Part shown: positions 1 through 5,718 of the stretch, piece after piece | Position numbering within the stretch: position 1 is the stretch's first letter | Layout of the letters: every line of letters begins with the position of its first letter | NCBI GenBank assembly: GCA_038329645.1 | Contig: JBBQNG010000246.1 | Location: 1-6,506 of the forward strand | From: SZAS-79 sp038329645 | Lineage (GTDB): Bacteria > Pseudomonadota > Gammaproteobacteria > Burkholderiales > SG8-39 | Length of the DNA stretch: 6,506 nucleotides | Direction: 5' to 3' | Translations under genes and position numbers: made by a program | The notes under the pieces: model-generated | What the model saw: only the letters and a program-made list of their open reading frames with translations | What the model was told of the DNA's origin: nothing | Database searches by the model: none

Positions 1-121
1 TGCCGACATCGACGCGGGAAGGCACAGCACTTTCGAGTCGCCCGCTGAACTCAAGCATCGTTTGTCTTCGATTGCCGACAAGGTATTTGGCGGTAAGGCG
101 CCCGTCGTACGCTCCAAGTGA
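1..121 (+). CDS. C-terminal fragment of a probable type II antitoxin
   Basis: An open frame enters from the left edge (first full codon at position 2) and ends at the TGA at 119-121, giving the last 39 residues of a protein. The tail begins ADIDAGRHSTFESPAEL and ends in a basic stretch (APVVRSK). It is too short to assign a family by itself. The antitoxin call rests mainly on position: its stop overlaps the GTG start of a ParE-like toxin gene in a four-base GTGA arrangement, the usual antitoxin-then-toxin order with translational coupling. The DNA-binding N-terminus, which would separate a ParD-type ribbon-helix-helix protein from a Phd/YefM type, lies outside the window. In such modules the antitoxin binds and neutralises the toxin and usually represses the shared promoter, which would also be upstream. 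Confidence is good that this is a real coding tail and moderate for the function. Confidence 0.6.
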   Translation, partial: ADIDAGRHSTFESPAELKHRLSSIADKVFGGKAPVVRSK

Positions 122-483
122 CGGCGGGCGTGCGGCCGTGGCGGATCCGCCTCACGGCGGCCGCGGAGGCCGATTTCGAGGGCATCCTGCAGTGGACGGT
201 GGAACACTTTGGCCAGACTCAGGCTCGCGCCTATGCCGAAACACTTTCGGCGGCATTGCAGGCATTGGCTGAGGGTCCGGAAATTGTCGGCGCGACGGCT
301 CGCAACGACATTGCGAAAGGACTGTTTTCGCTTCATGTCGCGCGCCAAGGGCGCCAAGGGCGTCACTTCGTCATCTTCCGGATTGGCGACGACAGAGATC
401 GGGGTGCAATCGAGGTCCTTCGTCTGCTCCATTATGCCATGGACCTGTCGCGTCACCTGCCCAAGGGCGACGAGCCGGAATAA
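118..483 (+). CDS. parE: ParE/RelE-family toxin of a type II toxin-antitoxin system
   Basis: This is a complete 121-residue protein, close to the usual length of ParE/RelE toxins. Residues 8-26 (WRIRLTAAAEADFEGILQW) match the family's opening beta strand and first helix, where an alanine-rich 'AxADF' stretch is typical. The C-terminal half has the usual order: GLFSLHVARQG, a basic turn (RQGRQGRH), then HFVIFRI and IEVLRLLHYAMDL strands. The GTG start at 118 is chosen because it overlaps the upstream stop (GTGA); no strong Shine-Dalgarno sequence is visible, which fits coupled translation. An in-frame GTG at 130 is the only near alternative. Known ParE proteins poison DNA gyrase and RelE relatives cleave mRNA on ribosomes; the sequence alone does not say which applies. 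There is no sign of truncation. The gene appears unrelated in function to the sulfonate genes and is convergent with the IclR gene. Confidence 0.85.
   Translation: MTAGVRPWRIRLTAAAEADFEGILQWTVEHFGQTQARAYAETLSAALQALAEGPEIVGATARNDIAKGLFSLHVARQGRQGRHFVIFRIGDDRDRGAIEVLRLLHYAMDLSRHLPKGDEPE
342..362 (+). repeat. 9-bp tandem repeat (2.3 copies) inside the toxin gene
   Basis: The unit GCGCCAAGG occurs at 342-350 and 351-359 and is followed by a further GCG. In the toxin frame it encodes the basic stretch R-Q-G-R-Q-G-R. A glycine/arginine-rich turn is common at this place in ParE-like proteins, so the repeat probably reflects the protein motif. It could still gain or lose a three-residue unit by slippage without breaking the frame. 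Confidence 0.6.
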
Positions 484-499
484 CGCCTCTCTCGGCGTT
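482..499. terminator. Weak candidate terminator hairpin at the end of the toxin gene
   Basis: AACGCC (482-487) and GGCGTT (494-499) form a perfect 6-bp stem with a six-base loop, starting within the toxin stop codon. The arms end in AA/TT, as in bidirectional terminators between convergent genes, but no real T-run follows on either strand. Termination here is therefore uncertain. It would separate the toxin transcript from the convergent IclR transcript. Confidence 0.35.
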
Positions 500-512
500 C
501 TCGATCTCGAAC

Positions 513-564
513 CCTGGCATCCCAGGCCAAGCCATGCCCAAGCCCAAGGCCAGGCGCAAGCGCC
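513..564. other. Two short GC-rich hairpins in the convergent intergenic gap
   Basis: CCTGG (513-517) pairs with CCAGG (522-526) around the loop CATC, and GGCG (553-556) pairs with CGCC (561-564) around CAAG. The second lies just beyond the stop codon of the IclR gene on the - strand. Between them is a low-complexity run built from GCCCAAG-like units. Neither hairpin is followed by a T-tract. They may act as weak transcript ends or 3' stabilisers, or may be chance structure in GC-rich DNA. No gene is seen in 484-572. Confidence 0.3.
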
Positions 565-572
565 GAATCCGG

Positions 573-1349
573 CTACGACTCTCCGGCGAACTCGAAAGTC
601 GCCTCCATCGCCTCCGCAGCTTTCCTCAGCAGCGGCAAATACTCCAGGGCATGCTCCAGCGGCATCCGCGACATCGGCGCATGCACCGCGATCGCCGCGC
701 AAGGCTTCCCGCCGGGACTCCGCGTAGGGACGGCTACACAGACAAGCCCGGCGTGGTACTCCTCGTTGTCGGTTGCATGGCGCGCCTTGCGAATTCGCGC
801 CAACTCCGCCTCGAGCGACTTTCGATCCGGAATCGTCGAAGGCGTGTAGCTCTTGTAGGAGAGGCTGGCGAGGATCCGGTCGCGCGCCGGCTTGGCCATG
901 TACGCAAGCAGCAGCTTGCCGCTGGCGGTGCAGTGCAGGGGCACGCGCGATCCGCTGGTCAGGTTCATGCGCAGCGGCCACGCAGCCTCGACGCGGTCGA
1001 GGTACATCACCTCGCCGCCGTGCAGCATGGTGAAGTTGCACGTCTCGCCGATCTGCTCGACAAGCTGGGCGAGGATCGCGTGCCGCGCAGAGCTCAGGTT
1101 GCCGTTCTGCATGATGGCCAGGCCCAGTGACGCAAGCCGGGGGCCGGGCGCATAGCGTGCGGCGCCCGGGTCGCGCACAACCAGTCCGGCCGCTTCGAGC
1201 ATCGCGAGCATTCGATACACGGTGGGCTTGGGCAGGGCGCACGTCTTCACGATGTCGGTGAGCGATGCGGATCGCTCCGAGGCGACCAGCGCTTCGAGTA
1301 CCGCGAACGAGCGCAGGGTGGCCGGAACCTTGTCTTCTTTGCGGGTCAC
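573..1349 (-). CDS. IclR-family transcriptional regulator (SauR-like candidate)
   Basis: This 258-residue protein has the standard IclR layout. An N-terminal winged helix-turn-helix (about residues 8-70) has the recognition segment LPKPTVYRMLAMLEAAGLV at 39-57. The C-terminal effector-binding domain (about 75-250) contains the family blocks ETCNFTMLHGGEVMYLDRV (102-120), VPLHCTASGKLLLAY (136-150) and GLVCVAVP. The start is the GTG whose complement lies at 1347-1349; in-frame TGA and TAA codons just upstream rule out a longer protein. No clear Shine-Dalgarno sequence precedes it. The gene is divergent from xsc across 128 bp, the classic place for a pathway-specific regulator, so I infer that it controls the xsc-bug-sauS-sauT operon and its own expression in response to sulfoacetate or a derivative. 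IclR proteins can repress or activate; the sequence does not decide which. The family call is firm, the effector is an inference. Confidence 0.93.
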   Translation of the reverse strand: MTRKEDKVPATLRSFAVLEALVASERSASLTDIVKTCALPKPTVYRMLAMLEAAGLVVRDPGAARYAPGPRLASLGLAIMQNGNLSSARHAILAQLVEQIGETCNFTMLHGGEVMYLDRVEAAWPLRMNLTSGSRVPLHCTASGKLLLAYMAKPARDRILASLSYKSYTPSTIPDRKSLEAELARIRKARHATDNEEYHAGLVCVAVPTRSPGGKPCAAIAVHAPMSRMPLEHALEYLPLLRKAAEAMEATFEFAGES

Positions 1350-1353
1350 GCCG

Positions 1354-1371
1354 CGAAATTATCATATTCCG
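1354..1371. promoter_or_regulatory. Candidate IclR operator, imperfect palindrome
   Basis: The + strand reads CGAAATTATCATATTCCG. The outer six bases on each side (CGAAAT and ATTCCG) are inverted repeats matching at five of six pairs, around an AT-rich six-base centre. It begins 5 bp upstream of the IclR start codon and is among the most AT-rich stretches locally. IclR-family regulators commonly bind short imperfect palindromes of this size in divergent control regions, so this is a plausible autoregulatory site. There is no second clear copy nearer xsc. Confidence 0.35.
1361..1366 (-). promoter_or_regulatory. Candidate -10 element for the IclR gene
   Basis: The - strand reads TATGAT here, five of six matches to the sigma-70 -10 consensus TATAAT. 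The best upstream hexamer at a 16-bp spacing (TTAAGC) is a poor -35. A start site about seven bases downstream would leave a leader of only about five bases before the GTG codon. The element lies inside the candidate operator, so regulator binding would block it. Confidence 0.3.
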
Positions 1372-1374
1372 GAA
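1367..1374. promoter_or_regulatory. Perfect 8-bp palindrome TTCCGGAA in the divergent control region
   Basis: TTCCGGAA is self-complementary; matching T and A one base further out on each side (positions 1365 and 1376) extend it to an imperfect 12-bp dyad. It overlaps the right arm of the 1354-1371 candidate operator. Either dyad could be the real regulator site; an 8-bp palindrome alone is weak evidence. Confidence 0.25.
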
Positions 1375-1449
1375 CAGCAGGTGCTTAAATTGCCAGCATT
1401 CGTTGCATTGTGCTTTGCGCGTATGAGAGACTTTCCGCGCCCGATTCCG

Positions 1450-1455
1450 TTTAAT
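1450..1455 (+). promoter_or_regulatory. Possible -10 element for the xsc operon
   Basis: TTTAAT matches TATAAT at five of six positions and lies 22 bp upstream of the xsc start, so any leader would be short. There is no acceptable -35 hexamer at 16-18 bp (the sequence there is GAGACT). A promoter lacking a -35 would fit dependence on an activator, possibly the divergent IclR protein, but it may also mean that the true promoter is elsewhere in 1375-1465. Confidence 0.2.
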
Positions 1456-1464
1456 TCCCGATCC

Positions 1465-1469
1465 GGAGA
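1465..1469 (+). promoter_or_regulatory. Ribosome binding site of xsc
   Basis: GGAGA sits eight bases before the ATG at 1478. This is the clearest Shine-Dalgarno sequence in the window. It supports the start at 1478 over the in-frame ATG at 1529, which lacks comparable spacing to a purine-rich site. Confidence 0.7.
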
Positions 1470-1477
1470 ACCCCGCC

Positions 1478-3265
1478 ATGACCGATATTTCCGACGCGAA
1501 ACGCATAGTCGTTTCCGGCAAGACCAGGATGTCCCCGTCCGAAGCGTTTGTCGAAACGATGGTCGCGCAGGGCGTGACGCACGTGTTCGGCATCGTGGGT
1601 TCGGCATACATGGACGCACTCGATCTCTTCCCCGCGGCCGGTATCCGCTTCGTGCCGACGGTGCACGAGCAGGGTTCGGCGCACATGGCCGACGGCTTTT
1701 CGCGCGTGTCGGGGCGCCATGGCGTCTGCATCGGCCAGAACGGACCGGGCATCACCAACTTCGTCACCGCGATTGCGGCGGCATATTGGGCGCATTCGCC
1801 GGTGGTGGCGATCACGCCGGAAACCGGCAGCATGGGGATCGGCCTCGGCGGTTTCCAGGAGACTGACCAGCTGCCGATCTTCTCCAAGATCACCAAGTTC
1901 CAGGCGCACGTGAACAACCCGGCGCGCATGGCCGAGCTGACTTCACGCGCGTTCGACCGCGCCATCCTCGAGATGGGCCCGACGCAGCTCAACATCCCGC
2001 GCGACTTCTTCTATGGCGAGCTCGACTGCGAGATCCCGCAGCCGATCCGCATCGAGCGCGGGCCCGGCGGCGGCAAGAACCTCGACGAGGCGGCCGAGCT
2101 GCTGGCGAAGGCCAAGTTCCCGGTGATCATCGCCGGTGGCGGCGTGATCATGTCCAACGGCGCAGACGCCTGCATCCAGCTGGCCGAGGCCCTGGAGGCG
2201 CCGGTCTGCAACTCCTACCTGCACAACGACACCTTCCCGGCGAGCCATCGCCTGTGGTGCGGCCCGCTCGGCTACCACGGCTCCAAGGCCGCGATGACAA
2301 TTCTCAACAAGGCGGACGTCGTGGTCGCGCTGGGCTCGCGCCTCGGGCCGTTCGGCGTGCTGCCGCAGTACGACTTCGACTACTGGCCCAAGGACGCCAA
2401 GCTGATCCAGATCGACGCCGACCCGAAGATGCTTGGGCTGGTGAAGAAGACCTCGGTCACGATCAACGGCGATGCGCGCGAAGCCGCGATGGCGCTGGTG
2501 CAGCGCCTCAAGGGGCGGACGCTGGCCTGCATGTCCAACAAGGAAGAGCGCGTGAAGTCGATCGCGACCGAACGCGACAAGTGGAATGCCGAGCTCGCCA
2601 GCTGGCACCAGGAAAAAGACTCTTGGAGCATGGAAGTGGCAAAGAATTCCAAGTACATGCACCCGCGCCAGATGCTGCAGGAGCTTGAAAAGGCGATGCC
2701 GAAGGACGCCATGGTGTCGACCGACATCGGCAACATCTGCCAGATCGCCAACAGCTACCTCAAGTTCGACAAGCCGCGCAGCATGTTCGGCGCGATGATG
2801 TTCGGCAACTGCGGCTATGCTTTTCCGACGATGATCGGCTGCAAGGCCGCCGCGCCGGACCGGCCCGCCATAGCCTATGTTGGCGACGGCGCCTGGGGCA
2901 TGAGCTTCGGCGAAATCCTCACTTGCGTGCGGGAGAAATTCCCGGTCACCGCCGTAGTGTTCAACAACCAGCAATGGGGCGCCGAGAAGAAGAACCACGT
3001 GGATTTCTACAAGAACCGCTTTCTCGGCGTGGACCTTGAGAACCCCAGCTGGGCCGGCGTGGCCAAGGCCATGGGCGCCGAAGGCGTGACGGTCGATTCG
3101 CTGTCCGAAGTCGGCCCCGCGCTGCAGGCCGCATGCAAGGCGCAGAAGGAAGGCAAGACTACGATCGTCGAGCTGATGGTGACGCGCGAGCTGGGCGATC
3201 CTTTCCGCCGCGACGCGTTGAAGCACCCGGTGCGCCACCTCGACAAGTACAAGTCGTATGTATAG
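1478..3265 (+). CDS. xsc: Sulfoacetaldehyde acetyltransferase (Xsc), ThDP-dependent
   Basis: Xsc (EC 2.3.3.15) is a cytoplasmic enzyme that converts sulfoacetaldehyde and phosphate into acetyl phosphate and sulfite, the desulfonation step shared by several C2-sulfonate pathways. The 595-residue length is usual for the family. The three domains of ThDP enzymes are visible: an N-terminal pyrimidine-binding domain (about 20-185) with the cofactor-activating glutamate E64 in VPTVHEQGSAHMADGFSR, a central domain (about 205-335), and a C-terminal pyrophosphate-binding domain. The last carries the metal motif from G469-D470-G471 to N496-N497. The stretch NNQQWGAEKKNHVDFY after this motif is Xsc-like and differs from acetolactate synthase. 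The start at 1478 has a good ribosome site. It gives about 17 residues ahead of M18, where many homologues would begin, so the N-terminus is slightly long. The gene is first in the operon, and its stop lies inside the start of the next gene. Confidence 0.93.
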   Translation: MTDISDAKRIVVSGKTRMSPSEAFVETMVAQGVTHVFGIVGSAYMDALDLFPAAGIRFVPTVHEQGSAHMADGFSRVSGRHGVCIGQNGPGITNFVTAIAAAYWAHSPVVAITPETGSMGIGLGGFQETDQLPIFSKITKFQAHVNNPARMAELTSRAFDRAILEMGPTQLNIPRDFFYGELDCEIPQPIRIERGPGGGKNLDEAAELLAKAKFPVIIAGGGVIMSNGADACIQLAEALEAPVCNSYLHNDTFPASHRLWCGPLGYHGSKAAMTILNKADVVVALGSRLGPFGVLPQYDFDYWPKDAKLIQIDADPKMLGLVKKTSVTINGDAREAAMALVQRLKGRTLACMSNKEERVKSIATERDKWNAELASWHQEKDSWSMEVAKNSKYMHPRQMLQELEKAMPKDAMVSTDIGNICQIANSYLKFDKPRSMFGAMMFGNCGYAFPTMIGCKAAAPDRPAIAYVGDGAWGMSFGEILTCVREKFPVTAVVFNNQQWGAEKKNHVDFYKNRFLGVDLENPSWAGVAKAMGAEGVTVDSLSEVGPALQAACKAQKEGKTTIVELMVTRELGDPFRRDALKHPVRHLDKYKSYV

Positions 3266-4271
3266 GAACAGGGGAACCCGGGTTCCCCCGTTGGCCCTTC
3301 CTATCCTGCGCTCCTTTGCTCATTGCGCGGTTGCGGCCGCGCTCGCGCTGTTCGCGGTGGGCGCGGGCGCCCAGGACTGGCCCTCGAAGCCGGTCCGTTT
3401 CATCGTGCCGTATCCGCCGGGCGGGGGAACGGACGTGATAGCGCGCATCGTGCAGGAGCCGCTGTCGCGGGTATTGGGGCAGCAGATCGTGATCGAGAAC
3501 CGCGGCGGGGCGGGGGGCGCAGTGGGGACCGAAGCGGCGGCAAAATCCGGCCCCGACGGTTACACCTTCCTCTTCACGCTGTCGTCCCACACGATCAACC
3601 CGCTGGTCTACAAGCTTTCATTCGACGTGGAAAAGGACTTCCTGTCCGTGACGACAGTTGCGAGCCTGCCGCAAATTATCGCAGCCTATCCGGCTTCGCC
3701 CTTCAGGACGATGCAGGACATCGTATCGATGGCCAAGGCGCAGCCGGGAAAGATTGCGTTCGCCTCCGCAGGCAATGGCACGCCCTCGCACATCGCGGGC
3801 GAACTGCTCAACCTGCGCGCAGGCATCAAGCTTCTGCACATCCCGTACAAGGGCGGCGGTCCCGCGACGACCGACGTGCTGGGCGGGCAGGTGCCGCTGC
3901 TCTTTATCTCGATCCCTGCAGCGATGGGGTTCGTGAAGAGCGGCAAGCTGCGGCCCGTCGCAGTGACCACACTCAAGCGTTCGCCCGCGGCGCCAGACAT
4001 ACCGACGGTGGCCGAGGCGCTCGGGATCGCCGACTTCGAAGTGGATTCGTGGTTCGCGATCTTTGCCCCGGCAAGGACGCCCGCGAATATCGTCGCCCGC
4101 ATGCAGCAGGATGTCGCGCGGGTGGTCCGCTTGCCGGAGGTGAAGCAGAAGCTGCTCGAGCAGGGCGCCGATGCGGTAGGCAATTCCTCGGCGGAACTCG
4201 ACCAGACCGTCAAGGCCGAGCTCAGGAAATGGGCCGTGCTGATCCAGCAGGCCGGAATAAAACTGGAATAG
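3258..4271 (+). CDS. Bug/TctC-family periplasmic solute-binding protein
   Basis: This 337-residue protein is a tripartite tricarboxylate transporter (TTT) type binding protein, numerous in Burkholderiales. A signal peptide is visible: a basic n-region (residues 1-18), a hydrophobic core (VAAALALFAVGAG) and a probable cleavage after A38 (AGA before QDWP). The only early cysteine, C23, has no lipobox, so the product should be free in the periplasm. Family motifs follow: VRFIVPYPPGGGTDVIAR (46-63), including the conserved ligand-site aspartate D59, and IENRGGAGGAVGTEAA (79-94) with PDGYTFL. The ATG at 3258 overlaps the end of xsc by 8 bp and has no strong ribosome site, so coupling is likely. 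A TTG at 3291 is a possible alternative that gives a shorter n-region. Operon position suggests that sulfoacetate or a related anion is the ligand; no TctA or TctB membrane subunit is visible. The family is certain, the ligand inferred. Confidence 0.93.
   Translation: MYRNRGTRVPPLALPILRSFAHCAVAAALALFAVGAGAQDWPSKPVRFIVPYPPGGGTDVIARIVQEPLSRVLGQQIVIENRGGAGGAVGTEAAAKSGPDGYTFLFTLSSHTINPLVYKLSFDVEKDFLSVTTVASLPQIIAAYPASPFRTMQDIVSMAKAQPGKIAFASAGNGTPSHIAGELLNLRAGIKLLHIPYKGGGPATTDVLGGQVPLLFISIPAAMGFVKSGKLRPVAVTTLKRSPAAPDIPTVAEALGIADFEVDSWFAIFAPARTPANIVARMQQDVARVVRLPEVKQKLLEQGADAVGNSSAELDQTVKAELRKWAVLIQQAGIKLE
3271..3288. repeat. Perfect 18-bp palindrome at the xsc/bug junction
   Basis: GGGGAACCCGGGTTCCCC equals its own reverse complement. 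It starts five bases after the xsc stop and falls within codons 5-11 of the Bug gene if that gene starts at 3258. As RNA it can fold into a 7-bp stem with a CCGG loop. No T-run follows, so it is not a standard terminator. It could protect the 3' end of an xsc message, lower downstream translation, or bind a dimeric protein as DNA. The symmetry is seen directly; any role is inference. Confidence 0.5.
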
Positions 4272-4299
4272 ACTGGGGTTTTCCGCCACCAGAGAAGTC

Positions 4300-5718
4300 A
4301 TGGCAGCCGTCCCAAGCATTTCCAGCGCAAAAGACATCGCAGCGGGTCTGGTCGCCCGCGCGCGGGCCGCGCAAAGGATTTTCGAGGCCTACGACCAGGC
4401 GCAGGTCGACGAAGTCGTCACCGCGGCAGGCTGGGCGATTGTCAAGCCGGAGAACAACCGGCGGCTCGCCGAGCTGGCAGTCCGGGACACGGGCCTTGGC
4501 AACGTTCCCGACAAGATCGCCAAGAACGAGCGCAAGACGATGGGATTGCTGCGCGATCTCAAGGGGGCGAAATCGGTGGACGTGATCGCCGAATACCCCG
4601 ACCTGGGGATCGTCGAGATCGCGAGGCCCGTGGGCGTCGTAGCCGCCATCACGCCTTCGACCAACCCGGGGGCGACGCCGGCCAACAAGATCATCAATGC
4701 GCTCAAGGGGCGCAACGCGGTGGTCCTCGCGCCCTCGCCCAAGGGCTGGTCGACCGCGGCGCTGTTGCTCGAATTCGTACGCGCAGAGCTCGACAAGGTG
4801 GGTGCGCCACGCGATCTCGTGCAGACGCTGCCATCGCCGGTGACCAAGGAGACGACCTTCGAGCTCATGCGCCAGGCCGACCTCGTCGTCGCCACCGGCT
4901 CGCAGGCTAACGTGCGCGCCGCCTATGCTTCAGGCACGCCGGCGGTCGGCGTGGGACTGGGCAACGTCGCGGTGATCGTGGACGCGACCGCGAACCTGGC
5001 CGATGCCGCCGGCAAGATCCGCGACTCGAAGTGCTTCGACAACGCCACGAGCTGCTCGTCGGAAAACGCGGTAATCATCGTGGAGGCCGTGTACGCAGGG
5101 ATGCTCGCCGAGTTGAGCAAGGCCGGAGGGGCGCTGCTCGACCCGGAAGAAAAGGAAAAGCTGCGTGCGGCGATGTGGCCCGGCGGCAAGCTCAACCCGG
5201 CGATCATGGCAAGGCCGGTGGCCGACATCCTCAAGATCGCGGGGCTCGAGCGCGCCGGCCTGCAAAACGCAAAATTCCTCATGGTTGAGGAAACCGGGAT
5301 CGGCGGGAAATTCCCGTTCTCGGGCGAAAAGCTGTCCCTCGTATTAACGCTCTATCGCGTGAAGGATTTCGATCACGCATTCGACACCGTGAGGGAGATC
5401 TACGCCCACCAGGGCGCCGGGCACTCGGTGGGCATCCACACCGCGGACGACGCCCATGTGATGCGGCTGGGCCTGGAGATGCCGGCCGCTCGCGTCATCG
5501 TCAACCAGGCGCACGCGATCGCCAACGGCGGCGCGTTCGACAATGGCCTGCCGTTTTCGCTTTCGATGGGCTGCGGCACCTGGGGCCGCAATTCGATCTC
5601 CGAGAACATGAACTACCGCCATTACCTCAATACGACGCGCATCGTGAGGACCATCCCGGCACGCACGCCCACGACCGGGGAAATCTTCGGCGAGTACCAC
5701 GCCAAGCGCGGAAAATAG
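4300..5718 (+). CDS. sauS: Acylating sulfoacetaldehyde dehydrogenase (SauS-like)
   Basis: This 472-residue protein belongs to the CoA-acylating branch of aldehyde dehydrogenases (EutE, PduP, N-terminal AdhE). In the sulfoacetate pathway SauS (EC 1.2.1.81) reduces sulfoacetyl-CoA with NADPH to sulfoacetaldehyde and free CoA. Visible motifs are AITPSTNPGATPANK (116-130) in the nucleotide-binding domain, a glycine-rich loop GTPAVGVGLGN (212-222), and the active-site block CFDNATSCSSE, with C252 as the expected catalytic nucleophile (the Cys in the 'CxSE' context of this branch). The start at 4300 follows a purine-rich AGAGAAG a few bases upstream and lies 28 bp after the Bug stop. The product-substrate link to Xsc upstream and the acyl-CoA ligase downstream make SauS more likely than a propanal or acetaldehyde enzyme. 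Specificity cannot be proved from the motifs. No microcompartment genes are present. Confidence 0.87.
   Translation: MAAVPSISSAKDIAAGLVARARAAQRIFEAYDQAQVDEVVTAAGWAIVKPENNRRLAELAVRDTGLGNVPDKIAKNERKTMGLLRDLKGAKSVDVIAEYPDLGIVEIARPVGVVAAITPSTNPGATPANKIINALKGRNAVVLAPSPKGWSTAALLLEFVRAELDKVGAPRDLVQTLPSPVTKETTFELMRQADLVVATGSQANVRAAYASGTPAVGVGLGNVAVIVDATANLADAAGKIRDSKCFDNATSCSSENAVIIVEAVYAGMLAELSKAGGALLDPEEKEKLRAAMWPGGKLNPAIMARPVADILKIAGLERAGLQNAKFLMVEETGIGGKFPFSGEKLSLVLTLYRVKDFDHAFDTVREIYAHQGAGHSVGIHTADDAHVMRLGLEMPAARVIVNQAHAIANGGAFDNGLPFSLSMGCGTWGRNSISENMNYRHYLNTTRIVRTIPARTPTTGEIFGEYHAKRGK

Noticed and set aside
534..1130. 198-codon + strand frame opposite the IclR gene
   Set aside because: The composition is arginine-rich and motif-free; the - strand frame is an unmistakable IclR protein.
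1390..1420. Sigma-54 promoter suggested by repeated TTGC
   Set aside because: There is no GG dinucleotide at the required distance upstream of a GC, and no enhancer-binding activator gene is present.
1943..3238. Long open frame of 431 codons on the - strand, antisense to xsc
   Set aside because: It mirrors the codon periodicity of a GC-rich gene, is rich in H, R, A and L, has no recognisable domain, and xsc on the other strand is certain.
1478..3265. Acetolactate synthase or another ThDP decarboxylase
   Set aside because: The C-terminal NNQQWGAEKKNHVDFY region and the operon partners fit Xsc, not acetolactate synthase.
3258..3371. Lipoprotein signal in the Bug protein
   Set aside because: The cysteine at residue 23 is preceded by FAH, not a lipobox, and lies at the beginning of the hydrophobic core.
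4300..4400. Microcompartment targeting peptide at the N-terminus of the acylating dehydrogenase
   Set aside because: The N-terminal helix aligns with the ordinary start of this family, and no shell protein genes are present.
3323..4585. 420-codon + strand frame across the Bug gene and into sauS
   Set aside because: It is a shifted-frame shadow full of R, G and A, spanning two genes with clear family motifs in other frames.
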